From positions 1-50,841 of the forward strand of contig CANDQP010000007.1 in assembly GCA_947388185.1 (NCBI GenBank): a stretch of 50,841 nt of DNA. Direction: 5' to 3'. The DNA comes from an uncultured Dorea sp. (GTDB lineage Bacteria; Bacillota; Clostridia; Lachnospirales; Lachnospiraceae). The translations under genes and the position numbers were made by a program. The notes below the pieces were generated by a model that saw only the letters and a program-made list of their open reading frames with translations, did no database searches and was not told where the DNA came from. Below, in pieces: positions 41,632 to 48,156 of the stretch (positions are counted from its first letter, which is position 1; every line of letters starts with the position of its first letter).

Positions 41632-42562
41632 AAAATCCCGCTCCTTTTATCAACGCATCTGTTTCTCTTACCAACTTATCGATCAGCTCCTTACAGGTCA
41701 TCTTCTCCTTCACCATTCCGGCGATCTGACCTGCCATCACGCTTCCGTTCTTCACGTCTCCGTCCACGACAGCCTTGCGAAGCCCGCCAAGCGTAAGCTG
41801 CTCCAGCTCTTCGAAACCTGCTCCTTTATTTTCCAATTCAATGTATTTCTTCGTCATATCATTGCGAAGGGCGCGGACCGGATGTCCTGTGGTTCTTCCC
41901 GTTACTCTTGAATCAATATCCTTCGCACTGATGATCCTGTCCTTATAGTTCTCATGGACCTGTGACTCCTCTGTCACAACAAAATGAGTACCCATCTGTA
42001 CTCCCTTCGCGCCCAACATAAATGCCGCCGCGATTCCTCTTCCGTCTGCGATACCGCCTGCTGCAATCACCGGTATCTTCACCGCGTCTGCGATCTGCGG
42101 AACCAGCACCATCGTCGTATTCTCTCCGATATGTCCTCCGGCTTCACAGCCTTCCGCAACTACCGCATCTGCGCCGCAGCGCTCCATGCGCTTCGCCAAC
42201 GCGACAGAAGCAACCACAGGAATCACCTTCACGCCTGCTTCCTTCCACATCTTCATGTATTTCTCAGGATTTCCCGCACCGGTAGTCACCACTTTGACCC
42301 CCTCCTCGGCAACGATCTTCGCCACCTCGTCTGCGTAAGGGCTCATCAGCATGATATTGACTCCAAACGGCCGGTCTGTTAACTTCTTCGCTTCCTGAAT
42401 CTGCTCTCTTACCCACTCGGCAGGAGCGCTTGCAGCTCCGATAAGCCCAAGTCCCCCCGCATTCGACACGGCTGACGCCAAATGGTATTCTGCAACCCAG
42501 GCCATACCGCCCTGGATGATCGGATATTCAATTCCTAATAAACTGGTCACTTCTGTCTGCAT
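41624..42562 (-). CDS. fabK: Enoyl-ACP reductase II (FMN-dependent FabK)
   Basis: ATG 42562 (MQTEVTSLLGIEYPIIQGGM) has GTGGGGTTAGTAGA upstream; the longer frame to 42685 runs into acpP and has no binding site. The 312-residue flavoprotein barrel contains PIIQGGMAWVAEYHLASAVS, FGVNIMLMSPYADEVAKIVA, EGCEAGGHIGEN and PVIAAGGIADGRGIAAAFML. FabK replaces FabI in many Firmicutes and is insensitive to triclosan (known for the family). No FabI is seen in the window. It follows acpP by 37 bp. Confidence 0.94.
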   Translation of the reverse strand: MQTEVTSLLGIEYPIIQGGMAWVAEYHLASAVSNAGGLGLIGAASAPAEWVREQIQEAKKLTDRPFGVNIMLMSPYADEVAKIVAEEGVKVVTTGAGNPEKYMKMWKEAGVKVIPVVASVALAKRMERCGADAVVAEGCEAGGHIGENTTMVLVPQIADAVKIPVIAAGGIADGRGIAAAFMLGAKGVQMGTHFVVTEESQVHENYKDRIISAKDIDSRVTGRTTGHPVRALRNDMTKKYIELENKGAGFEELEQLTLGGLRKAVVDGDVKNGSVMAGQIAGMVKEKMTCKELIDKLVRETDALIKGAGFYV

Positions 42563-42599
42563 TCTACTAACCCCACTTCTTCTTAAATTACGAAAGTCC

Positions 42600-42827
42600 T
42601 TACTCTTTATGCTCGTTGATATAATTGATAACATCTCCGACTGTTGCGATCTGTTCCAGATCTTCCGTCGGGATCTCAATCTCATATTCGTCCTCCAGCG
42701 CCATCACCATCTCAAACAAATCTAATGAATCTGCTCCCAGGTCATCCTTGAAGGAAGATCCCTCTGTGATCTGTGCACTGTCAACTCCCAAATTCTCTGA
42801 TACGATTTCTTTGATTCTCTCTAACAT
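42600..42827 (-). CDS. acpP: Acyl carrier protein
   Basis: The 75-residue acidic four-helix protein has the phosphopantetheine attachment Ser 34 in [18 protein letters not shown]. The sequence [20 protein letters not shown] follows as in typical type II ACP. ATG 42827 follows AAAGGAGAATGAATC. It lies about 110 bp after fabH; that gap has its own promoter-like elements and a hairpin, consistent with the need for more ACP than enzyme. Confidence 0.97.
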   Translation of the reverse strand: MLERIKEIVSENLGVDSAQITEGSSFKDDLGADSLDLFEMVMALEDEYEIEIPTEDLEQIATVGDVINYINEHKE

Positions 42828-42860
42828 GATTCATTCTCCTTTGATTTTTATATTCTTGTT

Positions 42861-42925
42861 TATATATAAACTGACGGACCTGATTCAAATACAATCTGTC
42901 ACATCTGTGCTTCGGTCCGCAGTTT
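42861..42925 (-). promoter_or_regulatory. Internal promoter and hairpin ahead of acpP
   Basis: On the minus strand TTGAAT (42888-42883) and TATATA (42866-42861) are 16 bp apart. A long-arm inverted repeat with one bulge, AAACTGACGGACC (42868-42880) with GGTCCGCAGTTT (42914-42925), covers the same stretch. It could be an attenuator of fabH read-through or an RNA processing site. Confidence 0.4.
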
Positions 42926-42936
42926 ACAGCCTTATA

Positions 42937-43926
42937 CTATCTCCACTCTATAACCGCCGCTCCCCAGGTAAGCCCTGCTCCAAAGCCTGCCAGCACAAGC
43001 TTCTGGCCCGCAGCAAGCCTGCCCTCCCGGTTCATCTCATCGAGCAGGATCGGAATACTTGCGGAAGAAGTATTGCCATACTCCTGCAGATTCATGGGAA
43101 ACTTCTCCATCGGTTCATTCAGGCGCTTCGCTACTGCCTCTACGATCCTCTTATTCGCCTGATGCAGGATATAGTAAGCAATCTCGTCAGTACCAAGCTG
43201 ATTCAGCTTCAGCACCTCTCCGATCACCTCCGGCACCCTCTTCACGGCAAACTTGAATACTGCCTGGCCGTCCATCTGCATGTAATGCGATTCATCCAGC
43301 ATCGCCTCCGGCCGAATCTCTCCGGTCAGCCCGTTATGATCGTGCCGGCTCTTACAGCTTAACGCTTCCCCCTTGCTCCCGTCAGAATGGGTCACCGGAA
43401 GATACGCTCTCTTCTCCGGATCTACGGCCCGGAGCACCGCCGCTCCCGCGCCGTCTCCGAACAGGATGCATGTCCCTCTGTCCTTCCAGTTCGTCAGATT
43501 CGACAGGCTCTCGCTCCCGATCACCAGCGCCGTCCGGTAAACGCCCTGGCTTAAATAAGCCAACGCCGTATTATAGGCAAGGACGAATCCCGTACACGCC
43601 GCGCTTAAGTCGAAACAGGTTGCATGCAGCGCACCGATCTCCTTCTGAACCTCGCATGCCGCACAGGGAAGGATCACATCAGAAGAAATGGTCGATACCA
43701 GGATCAGATCCAACTCTTCCGGCGGTATGCCTGCATCCGCAAGTGCCCTTCCCGCCGCCTCTGCCGCCATGGAAACCGTCGTCTCATCCTTCGCGATGTG
43801 CCTTCTTGCGACCCCGGTCCTCTCCCGGATCCATTCATCGCTGGTCTCCACCAGTCTGGCAATATCATTATTATCCATTGTATATGACGGTATGTATGAA
43901 CCCGTCCCGCATATTGTCGCTGTCAT
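42937..43926 (-). CDS. fabH: 3-oxoacyl-ACP synthase III
   Basis: The 329-residue initiating condensing enzyme joins acetyl-CoA (or a branched acyl-CoA) to malonyl-ACP. It has the catalytic Cys in FDLSAACTGFVLAYN, His in ILHQANKRIVEAVAKRL and Asn in EYGNTSSASIPILLDEM. It starts MTATICGTGSYIPSYTMDNN. It is the first gene of the fab run, 40 bp after the transcript start predicted from the promoter at 43974-44002, and is therefore directly under the FabT-like sites. Confidence 0.97.
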   Translation of the reverse strand: MTATICGTGSYIPSYTMDNNDIARLVETSDEWIRERTGVARRHIAKDETTVSMAAEAAGRALADAGIPPEELDLILVSTISSDVILPCAACEVQKEIGALHATCFDLSAACTGFVLAYNTALAYLSQGVYRTALVIGSESLSNLTNWKDRGTCILFGDGAGAAVLRAVDPEKRAYLPVTHSDGSKGEALSCKSRHDHNGLTGEIRPEAMLDESHYMQMDGQAVFKFAVKRVPEVIGEVLKLNQLGTDEIAYYILHQANKRIVEAVAKRLNEPMEKFPMNLQEYGNTSSASIPILLDEMNREGRLAAGQKLVLAGFGAGLTWGAAVIEWR

Positions 43927-43961
43927 ATGAATTCCTCTGATTTGTTTTGATTTTAAATTAT

Positions 43962-43974
43962 TTTGATGTTCAAA
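43962..43974. promoter_or_regulatory. FabT-like operator, promoter-proximal
   Basis: TTTGA-TGT-TCAAA is a perfect 5+5 palindrome covering the start of transcription and touching the -10 box of the fabH promoter. A repressor bound here would block initiation. The form matches FabT boxes known from lactic-acid bacteria. Confidence 0.7.
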
Positions 43975-44002
43975 GTATATCTCATATTATTTTGTTTGTC
44001 AA
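43974..44002 (-). promoter_or_regulatory. Promoter of the fab operon
   Basis: TTGACA (44002-43997), 17-bp spacer, TATACT (43979-43974) on the minus strand. It is flanked on both sides by TTTGA-N3-TCAAA palindromes. No second promoter of similar quality is seen down to accDA. Confidence 0.85.
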
Positions 44003-44003
44003 G

Positions 44004-44022
44004 TATTTTGATTATCAAAATA
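44004..44022. promoter_or_regulatory. FabT-like operator, upstream of -35
   Basis: TATTTTGA-TTA-TCAAAATA is a perfect 8+8 palindrome one base upstream of the -35 box. It contains the TTTGATTATCAAA core described for FabT. Confidence 0.78.
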
Positions 44023-44095
44023 TTATTTTCTTAGTGCAGACGTAACCGTTCAGACAGGTCTGCACACGATAATATATATTAACTATATATATTAC

Positions 44096-44124
44096 TTGAC
44101 AACATATATTATATAAAATATAAT
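44096..44124 (+). promoter_or_regulatory. Perfect-consensus promoter of the PadR operon
   Basis: TTGACA (44096-44101), 17-bp spacer, TATAAT (44119-44124). A promoter this strong generally needs a repressor, and a palindrome overlaps the -10 box. Confidence 0.85.
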
Positions 44125-44144
44125 ATACTTATTCTAAGTATATT
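44122..44144. promoter_or_regulatory. PadR operator palindrome
   Basis: AATATACTT (44122-44130) and AAGTATATT (44136-44144) are perfect 9-bp arms around ATTCT. The site overlaps the -10 element and transcript start, fitting autorepression by the PadR-type protein encoded 14 bp downstream. Confidence 0.75.
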
Positions 44145-44157
44145 AAGGAGAATCACT

Positions 44158-44481
44158 ATGATATTTCCAATGAACGCACCGATGTTTGACCTGCTTGTCC
44201 TGTCGGTCACCGCAAAAAAGGATGCCTACGGCTATCAGCTGAGCCAGATCATCAAGAGAGTATCCCATACGAAGGACTCCACGCTCTACCCTGTCCTTAA
44301 GCGGTTGCAGGAACAGGGTTTCTTGACTGTCTATGACCAGTCCTATCAGGGACGGAACCGGCGGTATTATAGAATTACCGAATCCGGCCTCCAACACTGC
44401 CGGACACTGTCAGAAGAATGGAACACTTACCGTGATACGGTAGATCAGATCGTGAAAACAGGAGGAGTACAGCATGAGTAG
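44158..44481 (+). CDS. PadR-family transcriptional regulator
   Basis: The 107-residue regulator is of the short PadR-s2 type: a winged helix with FDLLVLSVTAKKDAYGYQLS, a central STLYPVLKRLQEQGFL recognition region and the wing QGRNRRYYRITESG, followed by one dimerisation helix. ATG follows AAGGAGAATCACT. It overlaps the DUF1700 gene by 8 bp. PadR proteins of this size often repress membrane-stress operons with DUF1700 and DUF4097 genes; here the palindrome in the promoter supports the same role. Confidence 0.92.
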   Translation: MIFPMNAPMFDLLVLSVTAKKDAYGYQLSQIIKRVSHTKDSTLYPVLKRLQEQGFLTVYDQSYQGRNRRYYRITESGLQHCRTLSEEWNTYRDTVDQIVKTGGVQHE

Positions 44482-45064
44482 AGACGAATATATCAACCAC
44501 CTGAAATACCGGCTCAGGCGGCTGCCCAAAGAAGAATATGACAAGGCAATTTCTTATTTTACAGAATATTTCGAGGAAGCCGGGCCGGATAATGAAGCCC
44601 AGGCGATCGAAGACCTGGGAACGCCTGGACTGGCGGCGGATCAGATCATCCGGGACTTCGCGGTTGAGAATGCCAGAGAGCCTGCCAGGGATGTACGGCA
44701 TGGATTCTCGGCTGTATGGATCGGAATCCTGGCCGTCTTCGCCGCCCCGATCGGATTACCCTTCGCATTGATGCTCGGCGTCATGGTACTGACGCTGGCC
44801 GTACTCATCTTCACACTGATCCTCTGCGTATTTATAGTGACGATCTCTGTCGCCGTGTCCGCAATTCCGTGCATCATTATCGGCATATGGATGCTGTTCA
44901 CTTCATTTGCAGACGGTGTTGCCACGCTGGGCGCCGGATTCATAGGGCTTGGTATCGGCATCCTGCTGTTCATGGGCAGCATCGGACTGGGGAAAGGATT
45001 ATTGCGTATGGTGACCCGCCTGTTCGGCAGGATCGCGAAAGGAGGCAGAAAACATGAGAAATAA
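44474..45064 (+). CDS. DUF1700 (HAAS-domain) membrane protein
   Basis: The 196-residue protein starts MSRDEYINHLKYRLRRLPKE, with an N-terminal soluble helical domain (about 1-65) typical of DUF1700/HAAS proteins, then about four membrane helices between 78 and 180. Such proteins are found between a PadR regulator and a DUF4097 adhesin-like protein in many Firmicutes and are thought to take part in envelope-stress signalling. GGAGGAGTACAGC precedes the ATG. It overlaps both neighbours, so all three genes form one coupled unit. Confidence 0.9.
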   Translation: MSRDEYINHLKYRLRRLPKEEYDKAISYFTEYFEEAGPDNEAQAIEDLGTPGLAADQIIRDFAVENAREPARDVRHGFSAVWIGILAVFAAPIGLPFALMLGVMVLTLAVLIFTLILCVFIVTISVAVSAIPCIIIGIWMLFTSFADGVATLGAGFIGLGIGILLFMGSIGLGKGLLRMVTRLFGRIAKGGRKHEK

Positions 45065-46010
45065 AAAGATATGGATAACAGCGGCATTCATCTCGGTCAT
45101 ATTCGGCGCCGTCGTCCTGACGGCAGGACGGATGATGGGCGGACATGCAGGATTCTATATTGACGGAAGAGGCCTGCACTCTGCCGGCGACCCGAATATT
45201 ACAGAACCTTCGGAAGGCAGCAAGGAATTGGATCCATTTAACAGCATTGAACTGATGGTTGATTATGCGGACGTAGAGCTTGCAGCTTCTGATAGATTTG
45301 CAATTGAGTATTGTATCGCGGGCGAATACGGCAGCCCGGTCTGCGAGGTCAGGAATAACCGGCTGATCTTCAGAGAGTCCGAATCATTTGAAATGTTTCA
45401 CCTGGGATTCTCTACAGACAGTTTCGGCTTGTCTGTAAACAAACCGAGGTATTATGTAAGAGTAGAGATTCCTAAAAACACAAAATTATCCGACGTCTCC
45501 CTGGAATTAGACAGCGGAGAGCTTGAAATATCTGCATTAAAGGCGGACAGACTGGATATTAGGAGCGAATACGGGAATGTCCGGCTGGATAAATATACCG
45601 GTACAGACCTGGATATCTGCATGGACAGCGGCAATCTCTTCGTCGATACTCTAAAAGCAGACAGGACAGGGATCCAGAATGAATACGGGGAAGTTACTCT
45701 CTCTGACGTATCCGGAGGCAAACTAGACGTTAAGCTGGACTCCGGTAATTGCCAGATCGGACGCGCAGACCTCTCCGATGTGACGATCACGAATGAATTC
45801 GGGGACGTTCAGCTGGGGGTTACGGGCAATATCTCCTCCTACGCATTCGATCTGTACACAGAATACGGAGATCTCTTCATAGATGACAAGAGCCAGGGAA
45901 CCTTCACGGACGACGGCGGCGACATTCGTTATAAGACCGCCGGAGACGGAAAGAAAAAGGTAACCGTATCCTGCGACAGCGGAAATATCGGGATCGATTC
46001 TGTCAAATAA
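45054..46010 (+). CDS. DUF4097 family beta-strand repeat protein
   Basis: The 318-residue protein has one N-terminal membrane helix (about 6-26) and an outer domain of repeated short strands. The segments ELDSGELEISALKADRLDIR, SEYGNVRL, CMDSGNLFVDTLKAD, QNEYGEVTL, KLDSGNCQI, TNEFGDVQL and YTEYGDLFI show alternating DSGN and EYGD-like turns of a beta-helix, as in DUF4097/LiaX-like proteins. It probably sits on the outer membrane face as a sensor or stabiliser of the envelope. It ends the PadR operon, followed by a hairpin. Confidence 0.88.
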   Translation: MRNKKIWITAAFISVIFGAVVLTAGRMMGGHAGFYIDGRGLHSAGDPNITEPSEGSKELDPFNSIELMVDYADVELAASDRFAIEYCIAGEYGSPVCEVRNNRLIFRESESFEMFHLGFSTDSFGLSVNKPRYYVRVEIPKNTKLSDVSLELDSGELEISALKADRLDIRSEYGNVRLDKYTGTDLDICMDSGNLFVDTLKADRTGIQNEYGEVTLSDVSGGKLDVKLDSGNCQIGRADLSDVTITNEFGDVQLGVTGNISSYAFDLYTEYGDLFIDDKSQGTFTDDGGDIRYKTAGDGKKKVTVSCDSGNIGIDSVK

Positions 46011-46050
46011 AACCTAAGCTGCTTAAACGGCTGCTGTTTCACAGGAACAG

Positions 46051-46086
46051 AGGCAAGATAGGGTATTGGTCCGCCGTATCTTGCCT
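46051..46086. terminator. Hairpin between convergent DUF4097 and aroF genes
   Basis: AGGCAAGATA (46051-46060) and TATCTTGCCT (46077-46086) form a perfect 10-bp stem around a 16-base loop. No strong T-run follows; likely a bidirectional terminator for the two convergent units. Confidence 0.6.
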
Positions 46087-46094
46087 CACGCATA

Positions 46095-47126
46095 TCAGCA
46101 TTTCTCTGCAATATCGTAAATCAACCTCTGCGTATCCTCCCACCCGATACACGGGTCCGTAATAGACTGTCCGTATACCAGGTTCTCCGCGATATCCTGC
46201 CTTCCTTCCACAAGATAGCTCTCTATCATAACCCCCTTCACCAACCGTTTCAGCTCCGGGTTATAATTCCTGCTGTGCATCACTTCGCTTACGATACGGA
46301 TCTGCTCTTTATACTGCTTGCTGGAATTAGAGTGGTTCACGTCTACGATCACAGCCGGATTCTTCAGATTCCATTTCTCATACATTTCCGCAAGACGGGC
46401 AAGATCCTCATAATGGTAGTTGGGTATATTCTTCCCGTACTTGTCCACACCGCCCCGCAAAATGGTGTGCGCCAGTTCGTTTCCGCTGGTCTCCACGTCA
46501 TTCCCGCGATAAATGAACCGATGCGGGTGCTGCGCCGCAGTGACGGAATTCAGCATAACCGACAGATCTCCGCTGGTCGGATTCTTCATCCCGACCGGGA
46601 TATCCATACCGCTGGCTGTCAGGCGGTGCTGCTGATTCTCCACAGACCGCGCTCCTATAGCCTCATATGACAGCACGTCGTCCAGATAACTCCGGTTCTC
46701 AGGATACAGCATCTCATCCGCCGTAGAAAGCCCTGTCTCCTCCATCACACGGATGTGCATCTTGCGGATCGCAATGATACCCGCCAGCAGATCCGGTTCC
46801 TTCTCCGGGTCCGGCTGATGCAGCATCCCCTTATATCCGTCGCCGGTCGTCCGCGGTTTGTTGGTATAGACTCTGGGTATCACCAACACCCTGTCCGCTA
46901 CCTGATCGGACACCTTCTTAAGCCTTCTCGTATATTCGCACACGGATTCTTCATTATCCGCGGAACACGGCCCTACCAGGACTATGAACTTGTCCTTCTT
47001 TCCCGTAAATATATCTCTGATCTCTTCATCTCTCTTTTGCTTTATCTCTCTGATCCTGTCAGAAACCGGATACTTTGCCTTCAATACCTCCGGCAGCGGC
47101 AGCTCATGATTGATCTTAATTGACAT
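46095..47126 (-). CDS. aroF: DAHP synthase (3-deoxy-7-phosphoheptulonate synthase), type I
   Basis: First enzyme of the shikimate pathway, joining phosphoenolpyruvate and erythrose-4-phosphate. The 343-residue protein is of the class I alpha (AroF/AroG/AroH) type: IVLVGPCSADNEESV, RVYTNKPRTTGDGYKGML, YEAIGARSVENQQHRLTASG, PVGMKNPTSGDLSVMLN, VIVDVNHSNSSKQYKEQIRI and VEGRQDIAENLVYGQSITDP. The isozyme letter is arbitrary. AGGAGGAAGGCTA precedes ATG 47126. A structured leader and consensus-like promoter lie upstream. It stands alone, with no other aromatic pathway gene beside it. Confidence 0.93.
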   Translation of the reverse strand: MSIKINHELPLPEVLKAKYPVSDRIREIKQKRDEEIRDIFTGKKDKFIVLVGPCSADNEESVCEYTRRLKKVSDQVADRVLVIPRVYTNKPRTTGDGYKGMLHQPDPEKEPDLLAGIIAIRKMHIRVMEETGLSTADEMLYPENRSYLDDVLSYEAIGARSVENQQHRLTASGMDIPVGMKNPTSGDLSVMLNSVTAAQHPHRFIYRGNDVETSGNELAHTILRGGVDKYGKNIPNYHYEDLARLAEMYEKWNLKNPAVIVDVNHSNSSKQYKEQIRIVSEVMHSRNYNPELKRLVKGVMIESYLVEGRQDIAENLVYGQSITDPCIGWEDTQRLIYDIAEKC

Positions 47127-47224
47127 TAGCCTTCCTCCTAAACTCCTATACTGATCCCTTACCGCTTGCGCCGATCACACAGCGCGAATTTGCGCCTGCA
47201 AGATAAGCGGTCAGTACACTCATA
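47127..47224 (-). promoter_or_regulatory. Structured leader of the DAHP synthase gene
   Basis: The roughly 97-nt leader can fold almost entirely into one hairpin: TACTGA (47149-47154) with TCAGTA (47211-47216), then ACCGCTT (47161-47167) with AAGCGGT (47205-47211), and an inner GGCGC/GCGCC-type pairing. No T-run or leader peptide is obvious, so the mode of control is unknown. Confidence 0.5.
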
Positions 47225-47230
47225 TTTATC

Positions 47231-47259
47231 AATATAATATCTCGGCTCACTTGTGTCAA
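47231..47259 (-). promoter_or_regulatory. Promoter of the DAHP synthase gene
   Basis: TTGACA (47259-47254), 17-bp spacer, TATATT (47236-47231) on the minus strand. Confidence 0.75.
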
Positions 47260-47327
47260 TGTCTTTTGCTGATGCCGCGTAGTATATGGTACTTTTATTT
47301 ATGAAAATGAAACTTTCGTAAAATCTA

Positions 47328-47356
47328 TTCCATCCGAAAAGTTATTGCAGTATAAT
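47328..47356 (+). promoter_or_regulatory. Promoter of the methyltransferase/cyclase unit
   Basis: TTCCAT (47328-47333), 17-bp spacer, consensus TATAAT (47351-47356). The leader to the methyltransferase ATG is about 50 nt. Confidence 0.5.
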
Positions 47357-47411
47357 ATAGCCAATGTTAAATTGAGAGATGCCGATACATAACCTAGAGG
47401 AGGTATTCTAT

Positions 47412-48128
47412 ATGGATATAAGTAACTATAAAGCATATATTTCGTCCGAAACGATGATGGGACCTAATAGTATAAGGATATTGGCAGAGCTGCTAGATAA
47501 ATATCCTTTACAGTTCGTTCCTGATGATATAATCCTCGATCTGGGATGCGGAACAGGACTGACAAGCCTTGTCATTGCAAAAGAAACAAAAGCGAAAGTT
47601 ATTGCGAATGATCTGTGGATCAGCGCAGAAGATAATGGAAAACGGTTTGCCAAATGGGGCGTCAAAGACCAGGTAACGCCTATGTGCAAAGATGCGAATC
47701 ATCTTCATTTTGAAAAAAAGCAGTTCCGTGCTCTGATCAGCATTGATTCTTATCATTATTTTGCAGGATACAAGGGATTTTTTCAGGAAAAGATTTTACC
47801 ATTTATAAAAGATAACGGCACGGTCCTAATTGGAATCCCCGGTCTCAAGGATGAATATACAGGCCGTGCCAAAGAGCTTCTCTCCGATTGGCTTGGAGAC
47901 GACGCTTATATGTTCAAAAGTCCGAAACTCTGGAAGGAACTGATCGGCAACGGCGATAGAATCGAGTCGGTGAAAACATGGGAAATGGATTGCTTCAGCA
48001 AAGCATGGGATGATTGGCTTGCGGCAGACAACAAATTCTCGCAAAATGATAAGCAGTATTTTGAAACAATCATCAAACCATATACTTGCTTTGTGGGCAT
48101 TTATATCAAGATTAAAAAAGCATCATAA
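47412..48128 (+). CDS. Class I SAM-dependent methyltransferase
   Basis: ATG 47412 (MDISNYKAYISSETMMGPNS) follows GAGGAGGTATTCTAT. The 238-residue protein has a Rossmann-type SAM fold: motif I ILDLGCGTGLTSLVIAKE, acidic post-I AKVIANDLWIS, and RALISIDSYHYFAGYKGFFQ as motif IV region. It resembles small-molecule methyltransferases of the UbiE/Methyltransf_11 group; the substrate is unknown. The diguanylate cyclase starts 28 bp downstream without a promoter of its own, so the two are probably co-transcribed. Confidence 0.88.
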   Translation: MDISNYKAYISSETMMGPNSIRILAELLDKYPLQFVPDDIILDLGCGTGLTSLVIAKETKAKVIANDLWISAEDNGKRFAKWGVKDQVTPMCKDANHLHFEKKQFRALISIDSYHYFAGYKGFFQEKILPFIKDNGTVLIGIPGLKDEYTGRAKELLSDWLGDDAYMFKSPKLWKELIGNGDRIESVKTWEMDCFSKAWDDWLAADNKFSQNDKQYFETIIKPYTCFVGIYIKIKKAS

Positions 48129-48156
48129 ACAAATTTTACAGAGAGGGGAAATAATT

